A stretch of DNA of 64,000 nt from DATKUC01 sp964577375 (GCA_964577375.1 CAZNYW010000009.1:1-64000); one strand, 5' to 3'; positions 8,824-18,027 are shown, numbered from the stretch's first letter. Numbers and translations: made by a program. The notes: a model not told the origin generated them from the letters alone.

Positions 8824-11342
8824 CCGCCGGTTACCAGTGCTCCGAGCTCCCGGAGAAAACTCTGCATATCCGCGTCGGAGGTCCCGGTCAGCTGTTCCTG
8901 GATGTAGCTTTTCCGGTCGGCTGCGGTAGGCAGCTGCGAAAGGTTGTAGACGAGGTCGCTCATGTCGGAGATCGCCGTGGACCGGCCGGAGGCCTCGAAC
9001 CCGCGGTCGTACTGGCGAATCCGGTCGAAGAGGGTGGGGAAGAGGGCTTTGACCTGATCCGAAGAGAGGAACCTGTCGAGAAGCACTTTGCCTTTGAGAA
9101 GCGAGCTCTGCGGCGGCAACGGCGCATTCGCGACCGAGCCCGAAGGCGGCGCTCCGAGGAGCGCGTCCTCCGAGCTGGCGTAGGACTGAAAGGCGCTTTG
9201 AAGCTCGCGATATCTCGAGTCGATCCGGCGCAGCCGGGCGAGGTCCTGCTGGCCGGCGGCGCCCGTGGTCGATTCCGCGCCGGCCTGTGCGGCGGACTGG
9301 CGGGCGGAAGCAAGATCGCGCTGAGCCTGTCCGAGTCTGTCCTGAAGCGCCTGTATCTGACTCTGTAGAGATGCTACCTGGTTGTTGAGCTTCCTGTTGT
9401 CGGCGGTCAGTGTTGTGACCTGCGCTGTCGACGCGCCTGGATTCTGGTTCTGCGCAGCCTGCAAGGAGGCAACCTGGCCGGACAGCCGGTCGCGCTCCTG
9501 CGTGAGGGATGCAATCTGATTCTGGAGCGCGCTCGTCTGCGCGCTGTATGCGTCGCGCATCCCCTGGAGGGCGGCCGGAACCTGGCCCGCAAGCGGATAG
9601 GTCCGGATCAGCTTCGCATACGCGTCCATCGATTCAGGATACTTTCCACCCGCATAGAGGCTCTGCGCTTCGCGAAGCCCGGGCGCGGCAGCGGACGTTG
9701 CGGCCGCAACCGTCGCCGCGTTCTGGACGCGGTAGCCGGCGTCGGCGATCTGTTCGATGGTGGTACCGGTGAGTGAATCGGAGACCGGAAGGTAGGTCAG
9801 CGCGAGCCTGTACTGGTCAAGCGATTCCTTGTACTTGCCGGAGCTGTAGAGCCGGCGTGCCTGGTCGAGGGAGTTTTGCAGTTTCGCCTGGGCCGACTGA
9901 CGGGCGGTCTGCTCCTCCTGCGCGCGGCGCACCAGATCCTGATTCCGCGCCAGCTCGGTCTGCAGCCGCTGCTGCAGATCGCCGCTGTTCGTCGCGATGT
10001 TCTGCTGCTGGTTTTGAAGGGCGGTCACCTGTTTCTGCAGATCCGCAATCTGAGCGGCATCCACATCGAGGAAATACTGATGACTGGCCGCGATGCCCGG
10101 GATAAGCGCGAGCGCCTTCTTGTAGAGCTCCTCGGCGGCCTGGCGGTTGCCCTGCTTCAGCTGCTGATCCGCCTGAGAGGCGATCGATTTCGCCTGGTCG
10201 ACGATCGAAGCGGCGGCGATCAATCCCTGCGTGTTCTGTGAGCTCTGCTGAGCCTGCTGTCCGATAAGCGTTGAAAGGGAGCTGATGATGAAGAGCTCCG
10301 CCGGCCTTCGCTCCCGGACCTGCGCGAGCTGGAGGACGGTGTCGCTCGAGAGGTAATCCTTCAAGCTTGAAAGGGTCGCAAGCGCGTCCGGATAGTTGCC
10401 GGCATCCACGTCGTCCCGCACCGTGGTGTAAAACCCGGTGATCTGGGAGGCGGCGAGCTCTTCGCGCTGTGTTGCGTCCTTGAGCGCCGCAAGCTGGGAC
10501 TGCGCGGCGGTGAGCTGCTGCTTCGACTGAGCGATCTGACCCTGGAGCTGTGCCTGCAGGTCAGATATGCGTTTCTGCGAATCCTCGAGTATCCTCGCGC
10601 GATCCTGCGTCGCCTTCGCGAGACTGGCACGGTACTCCGCTTCGAGACTCTGCAGGTTCTGTGCGAGCTTTGCGCGTTCGGCCTCCGCCTGCCGGCGGAA
10701 CTGGGCCATCTGGGAATTGAGCTCTGCAGTCCGGGCGGCGGTAAGCTGATCGAGCTGCCGCGTGATTTCCGCTTCCGAAGCCCCCTGATTCTGAAGACGC
10801 GTGCGTTCGGCCGTTATTGCCGCTTCCATCTGCTTGCGCAACTCGGCCTCTTTCGCCTGAACGCGGGAATCCATGTTCTGCTGGAGCTGTGTTCGCTCGG
10901 CGTCGATCTGCTGGAGACGGGACTGTATGCTGGAGATTTCCCGGTTCTTCTGCTGAATCTGCTGATCCGCCTCACGCCGGACTTCCTGGAGAATCTCCCC
11001 CTCGGCCGTCGTGATTTTCGCGTCCTGTCCGGTTATCCTGTTTTCGTTCTGCCGGAACAGATAGGCCATGAGCGCAAGCCCGCCGGCGAGAACGATGATC
11101 GCGATGAGGTTTATTATCATGGGAAATATCGAGCCTTTCTTCAGGGCCTGGTAGGAAAAGAGCTGCGGCGTGACGCTTATGCGGTTGGCCGCCGCAACCT
11201 CTTCGATCTGCTGGCGGATATCCTGCTGATCTTCCGTGGAGATGCCTTCGGTATTTGCGAGCTCAAACTCCTCGAGGTCCTCATCGTTGCTGGAGTGTGA
11301 CCCCGAGAGTATCTTCAAACCACGATGGAGCAGTCCTGACAC
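8820..11342 (-). CDS. Large coiled-coil membrane protein with TPR-like segments
   Basis: An 840-residue protein. About 70 cytoplasmic residues come first, then one membrane helix (about 73-95: IINLIAIIVLAGGLALMAYLF). A long Gln/Ala/Glu/Arg-rich coiled coil (about 105-300) follows, then two stretches with TPR character (LYKKALALIPG near 415; LYSSGKYKESLDQYRLALTYLP near 510). Another Gln-rich coiled coil (about 610-680) precedes a globular C-terminal part. The start is a GTG at 11340-11342 with a purine-rich GAGAGG upstream. It may be a scaffold between membrane and cell envelope. No enzymatic motif is visible. Confidence 0.8.
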   Translation of the reverse strand: MSGLLHRGLKILSGSHSSNDEDLEEFELANTEGISTEDQQDIRQQIEEVAAANRISVTPQLFSYQALKKGSIFPMIINLIAIIVLAGGLALMAYLFRQNENRITGQDAKITTAEGEILQEVRREADQQIQQKNREISSIQSRLQQIDAERTQLQQNMDSRVQAKEAELRKQMEAAITAERTRLQNQGASEAEITRQLDQLTAARTAELNSQMAQFRRQAEAERAKLAQNLQSLEAEYRASLAKATQDRARILEDSQKRISDLQAQLQGQIAQSKQQLTAAQSQLAALKDATQREELAASQITGFYTTVRDDVDAGNYPDALATLSSLKDYLSSDTVLQLAQVRERRPAELFIISSLSTLIGQQAQQSSQNTQGLIAAASIVDQAKSIASQADQQLKQGNRQAAEELYKKALALIPGIAASHQYFLDVDAAQIADLQKQVTALQNQQQNIATNSGDLQQRLQTELARNQDLVRRAQEEQTARQSAQAKLQNSLDQARRLYSSGKYKESLDQYRLALTYLPVSDSLTGTTIEQIADAGYRVQNAATVAAATSAAAPGLREAQSLYAGGKYPESMDAYAKLIRTYPLAGQVPAALQGMRDAYSAQTSALQNQIASLTQERDRLSGQVASLQAAQNQNPGASTAQVTTLTADNRKLNNQVASLQSQIQALQDRLGQAQRDLASARQSAAQAGAESTTGAAGQQDLARLRRIDSRYRELQSAFQSYASSEDALLGAPPSGSVANAPLPPQSSLLKGKVLLDRFLSSDQVKALFPTLFDRIRQYDRGFEASGRSTAISDMSDLVYNLSQLPTAADRKSYIQEQLTGTSDADMQSFLRELGALVTGG

Positions 11343-11605
11343 GATTCCCTCTCCGGGCCGCCGCGCCGGTCATTATCGCGAAACAGCCCGTCTCTTTATC
11401 GGCAGATCAAGGTCCGAACTTGAGCCTTTTTTGCCGATCTGCGCGGAAATCCTATCCCCGATGGAATTGGCCGTCAAGCTTGCACGTCCAGACCTCTGCG
11501 ATTCTCATTTTGACAAGGCATGTTGATGCGGGCGCGGCGCGCCTGGATGTGTCTTCCAATGGCGCTTACCTCTCACGATGGGAACCGCTGAGGTCAGACC
11601 AGCTG
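11343..11605. other. Intergenic region
   Basis: Spacer between the divergent coiled-coil gene and the sirtuin. The 7-mer GCAGATC and its complement GATCTGC occur about 30 bp apart in 11415-11450, which might be an operator or a weak hairpin. No open frame here looks like a gene. Confidence 0.3.
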
Positions 11606-11634
11606 TTGACCGAGGCAGGGGCTCTTCTTATCCT
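11606..11634 (+). promoter_or_regulatory. Promoter of the sirtuin gene
   Basis: TTGACC at 11606-11611, a 17-bp spacer and TATCCT at 11629-11634. The ATG at 11641 follows 6 nt after the -10 box and no Shine-Dalgarno precedes it, predicting a leaderless transcript. Confidence 0.6.
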
Positions 11635-11640
11635 ACACAC

Positions 11641-12543
11641 ATGCAGTCAACACCGGCCGGATCTGCTTCAACGACCGAACCTGGCGGAAACTTCGCGGGC
11701 TGGAGCTTCCCCGTCGAGGAGGTTGTGGGCGTGCTCGCCGGGAAGAGGGTGGCCGTTCTGAGCGGCGCGGGCATGAGCACCGAGTCGGGGATACCCGACT
11801 ATCGCGGCCCCGACGGACCACGACGCAAATCGAAGCCGATTCAGTTCCGCGATTTTCTGATCAGCCCGGCAACGCGCTCGCGCTACTGGGCGCGGAGCGC
11901 CATCGGCTGGCCGCACTTTTCACAGGCGCGGCCGAACGCCGCGCACACTGCGGTGGCGCGCCTGGAGGCCGCCGGAATCGTTCCAGGAGTTATTACGCAG
12001 AACGTGGACCGGCTGCACCACGCGGCCGGAAGCGATCAGGTCATCGAGCTGCACGGCGCCCTTGCTGAGGTTGTCTGTCTGGACTGCGGGGCGGTCGAAG
12101 CGCGGCATGCGCTGCAGAAGCGGCTGCTTTCCATGAATCCGGGCTGGGAAGCCGAGGCGGCGGCGATGGCGCCGGATGGCGACGCCGAGCTGCCAGAGGA
12201 GCTGATCGCAGGTTTCCGGACGCCGGTCTGCCTCAATTGCAGCGGGCGTTTGAAGCCGAACGTGGTTCTATTCGGTGAGAACGTGCCCAGGGAGCGTGTG
12301 GAGAGGGCTTTCGATCTAGTGGACAGCGTGGAAGCGCTTCTGGTGGCAGGCTCGTCGCTCACCGTCTATTCCGGTTTTCGCTTCGTTGACCGCGCCGCCC
12401 GGCGCGGGGTCCCGGTGGCGATTCTCAACATTGGCCCGACCCGGGGCGATGCGCTCGCTGCCGCCCGCGCGGAGGGAAGGCTCGGTGTCCTTTTGCCGTC
12501 GGTGGCAGGCCAACTGATCGAGCTCCGATCGAAGAACCGCTGA
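11641..12543 (+). CDS. SIR2-family NAD-dependent protein deacylase (sirtuin)
   Basis: A 300-residue sirtuin, removing acyl groups from lysines or acting as an ADP-ribosyltransferase while consuming NAD+. The NAD-binding motif GAGMSTESGIPDYRG, the TQNVDRLH motif, the catalytic His in ELHGALAEV and a Cys-x2-Cys ... Cys-x2-Cys zinc site (CLDC, CLNC) are all present. The YWARS and RPNAAH segments resemble the SIRT4-type (class II) branch. A longer frame opens upstream at 11578, but the promoter at 11606-11634 lies inside that extension, so ATG 11641 is the likely start. Three bases separate its stop from the convergent gene. Confidence 0.9.
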   Translation: MQSTPAGSASTTEPGGNFAGWSFPVEEVVGVLAGKRVAVLSGAGMSTESGIPDYRGPDGPRRKSKPIQFRDFLISPATRSRYWARSAIGWPHFSQARPNAAHTAVARLEAAGIVPGVITQNVDRLHHAAGSDQVIELHGALAEVVCLDCGAVEARHALQKRLLSMNPGWEAEAAAMAPDGDAELPEELIAGFRTPVCLNCSGRLKPNVVLFGENVPRERVERAFDLVDSVEALLVAGSSLTVYSGFRFVDRAARRGVPVAILNIGPTRGDALAAARAEGRLGVLLPSVAGQLIELRSKNR

Positions 12544-12546
12544 ATC

Positions 12547-13656
12547 CTACAGGTAGTGCGACAGGGCGAGAAGAAAATCGCGGTTGTCCGCCTGCACGTA
12601 GCTCATTCGACCGCCCATGCGGCTGAAGGTCTTGCAGTACCGCAGATAGTAGGCGGGATCGGAGGGGGAGGGCTCGGAGCTGCTCTCCCAGTCCCACTGC
12701 GATTCGGCGAGGTCGACGACGTAGATGGCGTGGTTCTCGATCCGGCGGCCCTGCTGAATCGCGAGATTCTGCGCCATGGACATCGATTTTTCGAATATCA
12801 TCGGCGACATCACCGCCGACCCTACCGAGAGATAGACGCCGTCAGAGATCGCGGAGACGCTGTGGGCAAACGAGAGAAAATCGCGCTCCGCCGTCCGGCC
12901 GATCGCCGAACCGAGATTCATCGGATGTTCGTAGATGATGTCGTGGCCGAACATCGGATGGCCGGTGAAGGGAACTCCGAGACGGAAGGCCGCAGCCTGC
13001 AGGCCGAACTGCCCGAAGGGGTGAGGCACGGCGAGGAATCCCGGCCCGAGGCTGAACCGGCGGACCACCGATAGAAGATCCAGCGCGGCGGCCGCCGAAA
13101 GGGGATCCCGCTCCATGCGGTCGGCCGCTGTTGCGACGAGGCTCGCGGAGTCGGGGATGTCCAGGCCCTGCCGGGAGACAAAAGACCCCACCGATTCACC
13201 GTAGCCCAGTCCCTCCCAGGCGCCGACGTTGATAGCCAGGTTTATGTAGTAGCCTGTCTCATCCCAGATGCCGAACTGGCCGACCGCCACGTTCCTGCGC
13301 ACGTCTTCGCTCGATTTTCCCTGGAAGGCAAACTCCCAGTCGTGAATGATCCCGGCGCCGTTGGTCGCGAGATGGGTGACCCAGCCCCGCTCGATGAGGT
13401 CGATGAGCACCGGCGAAAGCCCGTTCTTGATGGTGTGCGCGCCGAAGGCGAGAATCACCGAGGCCGAACGTTCCCGTGCGCGTCGAATGTCGGCCGCTGC
13501 AGTGCGTGCCGCCTCGTCTGCGGCTTCACTCAGGTTGCGCGGGTCCGCGCTCACCGGGACATGATCGCGGCGGATCTCCACCTTGTTCTCTCGGTCGGAA
13601 AGCGGCTTGATCCGCAGAAGGCTGCGGTCCAGGTAGTTATGCGATCTGTCGGCCAT
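12547..13656 (-). CDS. Conserved protein of unknown function, possibly deoxyhypusine-synthase-like
   Basis: A 369-residue soluble protein. A central segment (FGAHTIKNGLSPVLIDLIER, then THLATNGAGIIHDWE) has the look of a nucleotide- or NAD-binding Rossmann-type fold and recalls bacterial proteins annotated as deoxyhypusine-synthase-like. I am not sure of that link. HPMFGHDIIYEHP is another conserved-looking stretch that could hold a metal or active site. It follows the LacI-type gene with a 26-bp gap and a good ribosome site (GAGG ahead of ATG 13656), so the two are probably cotranscribed. Confidence 0.55.
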   Translation of the reverse strand: MADRSHNYLDRSLLRIKPLSDRENKVEIRRDHVPVSADPRNLSEAADEAARTAAADIRRARERSASVILAFGAHTIKNGLSPVLIDLIERGWVTHLATNGAGIIHDWEFAFQGKSSEDVRRNVAVGQFGIWDETGYYINLAINVGAWEGLGYGESVGSFVSRQGLDIPDSASLVATAADRMERDPLSAAAALDLLSVVRRFSLGPGFLAVPHPFGQFGLQAAAFRLGVPFTGHPMFGHDIIYEHPMNLGSAIGRTAERDFLSFAHSVSAISDGVYLSVGSAVMSPMIFEKSMSMAQNLAIQQGRRIENHAIYVVDLAESQWDWESSSEPSPSDPAYYLRYCKTFSRMGGRMSYVQADNRDFLLALSHYL

Positions 13657-13682
13657 CCTCGATCCTCAAACTCCCCGGCGGT

Positions 13683-14708
13683 TCACTGTTTCACCGGGCC
13701 GGTCGAGTTCCGCACAATGAAGGGCATGTTGATGGAGGTCCGCACCGGTGTCCGTTCGGACGGAGCTGTCGATATCATCCGCACGAGCCGTTCTGCGGCC
13801 CTTGCACCGATCTCCAGAAGCGGCTGCCTGCAGCTGGTGACCGGCGGGTCGAGGTAGGGCGCGAGAGGCGAATCGTCGAAGGAGATGACCGATATGTCCC
13901 CCGGGATCGTGTGTCCGAGCTCCTTGACCGCCTTGTAGACACCGCCGAGAAGAAAATCGCTCGCAACAAGGATTGCGGTGTGCGCGGAGCTGCGGCTGAA
14001 GAGCCGGTAGACGCCCTCCGCACCTCCCTGGTCGTTCCAGATCGAAATATCCTCTATAACCAGGGCGGGGTCGGGCTGGATCCCCGCTTCCTCGAGCGCC
14101 GCACGGTAGCCGGTGAGCCGGTCCATGACGTTTGTGTAGTTCAGCTGCCCTCCAATGAAGGCGATCGAACGGTGTCCCAGCCCCATCAGGTACTCGGTGG
14201 CGGTCTTGGCCGCCTTGAAGGAGTTGCACTCGACCAGGTCGACCTCAATGCCCGGCTCGCAGCTGTTGATCACCACGCAGGGAATATTGTGATTGTTGAC
14301 GATCTGGTGAAAATGAGAGTTGAAAAGCGGTTCGAGCCAGATCACCCCGGAGAGTCGGTTGAGAATGCGGACGTTGTCGAACAGGCTCTGTTCGCGCTCG
14401 ATCGACTCGGTGTGGACGATTGTGGTGGTATAACCGGCCTCGTAGAGCTTTCCATCGATCCCGTCGAAAATATGCGCATTGTAGTAGCTCGAAAGACGGT
14501 GGCGATTGAACGTGTCGACGACACCGATGAGCTTCAGATCCGAGCGGCCCGTGGAGGGCTGATGCCCGAAATTCTGCACATACTCGAGCACGCGGCGGCG
14601 TGTTTCCTGCTTCACGTCAGGCTTGTTGTGAAGGACGCGAGACACCGTCGTCACCGACAGGTCCAGCGCCTCGGCGATACTTACCAGTTTCAACCTGTCG
14701 AAAACCAT
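13683..14708 (-). CDS. LacI/GalR-family transcriptional regulator
   Basis: A 341-residue repressor. The N-terminal helix-turn-helix (LVSIAEALDLSVTTVSRVLHN, about 8-28) and hinge are followed by a periplasmic-binding-protein-like effector domain (LIGVVDTFNRH..., FIGGQLNYTNVMDRLTGYRAAL, ISVISFDDSPLAPYLDPPVT). The ligand is probably a sugar or sugar derivative. It is divergent from the epimerase gene at 14835 with interlocking promoters, so it likely controls that sugar operon and itself. ATG 14708 has GAGGAG about 7 nt upstream. Confidence 0.93.
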   Translation of the reverse strand: MVFDRLKLVSIAEALDLSVTTVSRVLHNKPDVKQETRRRVLEYVQNFGHQPSTGRSDLKLIGVVDTFNRHRLSSYYNAHIFDGIDGKLYEAGYTTTIVHTESIEREQSLFDNVRILNRLSGVIWLEPLFNSHFHQIVNNHNIPCVVINSCEPGIEVDLVECNSFKAAKTATEYLMGLGHRSIAFIGGQLNYTNVMDRLTGYRAALEEAGIQPDPALVIEDISIWNDQGGAEGVYRLFSRSSAHTAILVASDFLLGGVYKAVKELGHTIPGDISVISFDDSPLAPYLDPPVTSCRQPLLEIGARAAERLVRMISTAPSERTPVRTSINMPFIVRNSTGPVKQ

Positions 14709-14732
14709 ATGCTCCTCGCGCGGATCAGCTGA

Positions 14733-14762
14733 ATTCTAACATCCCACCTGCTGTTCTGTAAA
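14733..14762 (-). promoter_or_regulatory. Promoter of the LacI-type regulator gene
   Basis: Read on the reverse strand: TTTACA (14762-14757), an 18-bp spacer and TAGAAT (14738-14733). Its -35 box lies only 9 bp from the -35 box of the divergent epimerase promoter, so one repressor-bound site could control both. Confidence 0.55.
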
Positions 14763-14771
14763 GAAAGCAAT

Positions 14772-14801
14772 TTGACAATTCCGAAAAATTCACGGTATAA
14801 T
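14772..14801 (+). promoter_or_regulatory. Consensus sigma-70 promoter of the epimerase gene
   Basis: TTGACA at 14772-14777, an 18-bp spacer and TATAAT at 14796-14801, both hexamers perfect. A frame opening at the TTG of the -35 box is therefore not the true start of the gene. No clear LacI-type operator palindrome is visible beside it, though GAATTC and an interrupted AATT...AATT lie nearby. Confidence 0.75.
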
Positions 14802-14834
14802 GCCAGAAAAGTTGCGGAAGATTTGGAGTCATCG

Positions 14835-16100
14835 GTGGAAAAAGCTGCGCTGCTTCAGTATCGAGACGAGGTCGAGAGTTACCTGACCGAAAAACTTCTT
14901 CCCTTCTGGCTCAAACACGGCCGGGACGATCGATACGGCGGCTTCATTACACACTTCGACGATCACGGCAGGGACTCGGGCGAGGATGAAAAGAGCCTCG
15001 TCGCGCAGACCCGCATCCTCTACACCTTCGCGAGCGCCTGCCGCGCCGGCTACGACTCCCGGTGCGCCGATCTGGCGCGTCACGCGGCGGAATTCGTCAT
15101 CACGAAGATGTGGGACACCACCTATGGCGGCTTCTACTGGATGCTCAACCGCAAGGGTGAGGTCATTCGCGCCGACAAGGTGCTTTACGGTCACAGCTTT
15201 GCAATCTACGCGCTCAGCGAGTACACGCTCGCCACGGGGGACCCGCGCGGGCGCGAATACGCTGAAAAGACATTCGACCTCATTCAGAAGCACTGCGCCG
15301 ACACCAGGTTCGGCGGGTACTACGAGATGTTTGACCGCGCCTGGAACCTTTCAGGCGGCGGCAGCGCCGGGGGAGACCGCAAGACACTCGATGTCCACAT
15401 GCACCTGATGGAGGCGATGACCACGCTCTACGAGTGCACCCGCCAGTCGGTTCATCGCCGCAAGCTTCTCGAAGACATAGCGATCGTCATGGAGCGGTTT
15501 CTCCATCCGGAGCACGCCACCGGAATCCCGCAGCTGACCGCCGACTGGAAGCCTGCGCCGCAGATCAAATTCGACATCGTATGGGGATGGGACCGGTTCA
15601 AGCCCGACGGCGCGAAGGGAAATGCCGACGACAACACCAGCTACGGTCACAACGTCGAGCTCGCGTGGCTTTTGATGCATGCGCTCGACATTCTCGCGCT
15701 GCCGATCGACGCCTTCGCCGAACGCATCCGGAGGCTCATAGATCACACGGTTACCTACGGGATCGACCGGGAATACGGCGGGGTATTCGTCGAGGGCTGC
15801 CACAACGGCCCTGCGCACGACCTGGAGAAGGAGTTCTGGCAGCAGTGCGAGGTGATGATCGGGCTGCTCGAAGCGTACATCCGGTTCGGCGACGACCGCT
15901 ACCTCGCCGCCTACGAAGCGGTGCACCGCTTTCTGTTCCGCAAGGGCATCAACTACGAGGTGGGCGAGATGTGGCCGCTGCTCACCCGCGAGGGCGAGCT
16001 GGTTTGGACCCATACGAGCCACTCGTGGAAAATCAACTACCACTCGGTGCGGGCGATGATTCAGTCCAGACAGCGGCTCGACAGGATAGTGCAGCCATGA
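14835..16100 (+). CDS. AGE-family sugar 2-epimerase (N-acylglucosamine or cellobiose 2-epimerase type)
   Basis: A 421-residue (alpha/alpha)6-barrel epimerase or aldose-ketose isomerase. Family landmarks are visible: RILYTFASA, DTTYGGFYWMLNRKGE, DKVLYGHSFAIYALSEY, DVHMHLMEA, NTSYGHNVELAWLL, EKEFWQQCEVMIG and the C-terminal HTSHSWKINYHS. The conserved histidines in YGHSFA, YGHNVE and SHSWK fit the catalytic set. GTG 14835 with GGAG 6 nt upstream is the best start, since TTG 14823 has poorer spacing. The DxxYGGF and GHNVE patterns fit cellobiose 2-epimerases as well as N-acylglucosamine 2-epimerases. The stop overlaps the kinase start (ATGA). Confidence 0.85.
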   Translation: MEKAALLQYRDEVESYLTEKLLPFWLKHGRDDRYGGFITHFDDHGRDSGEDEKSLVAQTRILYTFASACRAGYDSRCADLARHAAEFVITKMWDTTYGGFYWMLNRKGEVIRADKVLYGHSFAIYALSEYTLATGDPRGREYAEKTFDLIQKHCADTRFGGYYEMFDRAWNLSGGGSAGGDRKTLDVHMHLMEAMTTLYECTRQSVHRRKLLEDIAIVMERFLHPEHATGIPQLTADWKPAPQIKFDIVWGWDRFKPDGAKGNADDNTSYGHNVELAWLLMHALDILALPIDAFAERIRRLIDHTVTYGIDREYGGVFVEGCHNGPAHDLEKEFWQQCEVMIGLLEAYIRFGDDRYLAAYEAVHRFLFRKGINYEVGEMWPLLTREGELVWTHTSHSWKINYHSVRAMIQSRQRLDRIVQP

Positions 16101-17998
16101 CGCTCGCGAAGGACCGGCTCGACACCCTGTTTGAATCGCTTGAGACGGTGCGTTTTGCCGTGATCGGCGATTTCTGCCTCGACGTCTATCTGTTTCTCGA
16201 TGAAACGGGTTCGGAGGTATCGGTGGAGACCGGCCTTCAGACAAACGCGGTGCGATCGATGCGTCTGACCCCCGGCGGCGCAGGCAACGTGGCCGCGAAT
16301 CTCACCGCGATGGGAGCCGCGCACGTGCAGGCGGTCGGTGTTCGCGGGGATGATCTATACGGCCGCGAGTATGTCCGCATGCTCAACGGAATCGGTGTCT
16401 CCACCGATTCGTTCCTCGTTCAGGCGGATGAATGGTCCACCTGCGCCTACACCAAGCTCTATACCGACGCCCGCGAGCATCCGCGCATCGATTTCGGCAA
16501 TTTCAACCGGCTTTCGGCCGAAACGTGCAAGGCTCTGCTCGACGCGATTCGCCGCATGCTGCCGGAAACCGATCTGTTTCTGGTGAACCAGCAGCTCGTC
16601 CGCGGCATACACACGCCCGAATTCCGTTCCGGGCTTACCGCGATTGTGCGCTCCCACCCGGAGAAGAGGTTCATCCTCGATTCACGGGACTTCGTCGACG
16701 AGTTTGACGGCATGATCCGCAAACTGAACGATCACGAGGCCGCGCGAGCGGCGGGAAGCGGTGAGTCCGCCTACCGTGATTTCGACGTGATCGCCGCCAT
16801 CGGCGGCGACCTGTACGGACGCTGGAAGCGGCCTGTCATCATCACCCGGGGAGATCGCGGCTGCATCATGAACGACGGGTCGACGGTTCATTCGGTTCCG
16901 GGGCTGCATCTGACCGGCCGCATCGATACCGTCGGCGCCGGCGACAGCATCTTCGCCGGGGTTGCGGCGGGACTCGCGACAAAGCTCTCCCACCCCGAAA
17001 CGCTTCTGTTCGCTTCCGCGGTTGCCGGCGTAACCATTCAGAAGCTCTTTCAGACGGGGACCGCTTCCGAACAGGAGATCCGGGCGCTTGCCGGCGTCGC
17101 GGAGTACCGGATCAACCCTGAGCTTGCAGAAGATCCGGCGCGCGCCGCCTACCACAAAGGCTCCGAATGCGAGCTGATACGTCCCGCAACGGTTCCGGAG
17201 GGCGGCTTTCGTTTTGCCATATTCGATCACGACGGTACCATTTCTACGCTCCGTGAAGGCTGGGAGCGGGTCATGGAGCCGATGATGGTGGAATCGATTC
17301 TCGGCGAGTCGTGCTACCTGAGCGGCGATCCGGTTCGCGAGGAGGTCGCGGCCGAGGTCCGGGAGTTCATCGACAAGACCACCGGCGTGCAGACCCTTGT
17401 CCAGATGGCGGGGCTCGCCGACCTGGTGCGGAACCGCGGGCTGGTGCCGGAAGGCGAGATCCTCGATGCGGCCGGCTACAAGCGGCGCTACCTCGAGCGT
17501 CTGAACAGCCTGGTGACTCGCCGGGCTGAGAAGCTCGAGCGCGGGGAGCTCACCGCAGCGGATCTGACCCTCCGGGGTGCGGTCGACTTTCTGGAAAGAA
17601 TGAAGCGGCGGGGGCTGCGGCTCTATCTTGCCTCAGGGACGGACGAAGAGGATGCCCGCAGGGAGGCGCACCTCCTCGGCTATGGAACGCTCTTCGACGG
17701 CGGGATCTTCGGTGCCACCGGCGACATCACGGTTGAGCCCAAGAAGGTGGTCATCGAAAAGATTCTCCGGGAAATCGGCGAAGAGAATGCCGACCGTATC
17801 GTGACCTTTGGCGACGGTCCGGTGGAGATCCGGGAAACATGGAAACGCGGCGGCGTCGGAGTCGGGGTGGCGAGCGATGAGCTTCGCCGTTTCGGTCTCA
17901 ATCCGGCAAAGAGGCGCCGTCTCATCCTCGCCGGGGCGTCGGTGGTTGTCTCCGACTTCTCGCAGGCGTCTGTTCTCGAGGAGCTTCTGTTCGGGTGA
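16097..17998 (+). CDS. PfkB-family sugar kinase fused to a HAD-superfamily phosphatase domain
   Basis: A 633-residue two-domain protein. Residues 1-345 are a ribokinase/PfkB kinase: GDFCLDVYLF, LTPGGAGNVAANL, and the catalytic RIDTVGAGDSIFAGVAAG anion-hole and Asp motif. Residues 375-633 are a HAD domain: FDHDGTISTLREGW, with a His between the two usual aspartates (D-x-D motif kept as DHDGT), LASGTDE, and TFGDGPVEI. The pair would phosphorylate a sugar and dephosphorylate (or mutate) a phosphosugar in one polypeptide. The kinase half resembles the RfaE/HldE kinase branch. ATG 16097 overlaps the epimerase stop by 4 bp. Confidence 0.85.
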   Translation: MTLAKDRLDTLFESLETVRFAVIGDFCLDVYLFLDETGSEVSVETGLQTNAVRSMRLTPGGAGNVAANLTAMGAAHVQAVGVRGDDLYGREYVRMLNGIGVSTDSFLVQADEWSTCAYTKLYTDAREHPRIDFGNFNRLSAETCKALLDAIRRMLPETDLFLVNQQLVRGIHTPEFRSGLTAIVRSHPEKRFILDSRDFVDEFDGMIRKLNDHEAARAAGSGESAYRDFDVIAAIGGDLYGRWKRPVIITRGDRGCIMNDGSTVHSVPGLHLTGRIDTVGAGDSIFAGVAAGLATKLSHPETLLFASAVAGVTIQKLFQTGTASEQEIRALAGVAEYRINPELAEDPARAAYHKGSECELIRPATVPEGGFRFAIFDHDGTISTLREGWERVMEPMMVESILGESCYLSGDPVREEVAAEVREFIDKTTGVQTLVQMAGLADLVRNRGLVPEGEILDAAGYKRRYLERLNSLVTRRAEKLERGELTAADLTLRGAVDFLERMKRRGLRLYLASGTDEEDARREAHLLGYGTLFDGGIFGATGDITVEPKKVVIEKILREIGEENADRIVTFGDGPVEIRETWKRGGVGVGVASDELRRFGLNPAKRRRLILAGASVVVSDFSQASVLEELLFG

Positions 17999-18027
17999 GC
18001 TCGGACAGGCTCACCGCGAGGATTTGT

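Noticed and set aside
11419..11450. GCAGATC/GATCTGC as a terminator or operator
   Set aside because: Seven bp with a spacing of about 20-25 nt is common by chance; no evidence beyond the match.
14772..14834. Upstream start (TTG) for the epimerase gene
   Set aside because: That TTG is the first triplet of the -35 box TTGACA and lies upstream of the likely transcription start.
15434..16096. N-terminal extension of the kinase-HAD frame
   Set aside because: It overlaps the epimerase gene in another frame, and the kinase domain starts just after ATG 16097 with the usual ATGA overlap.
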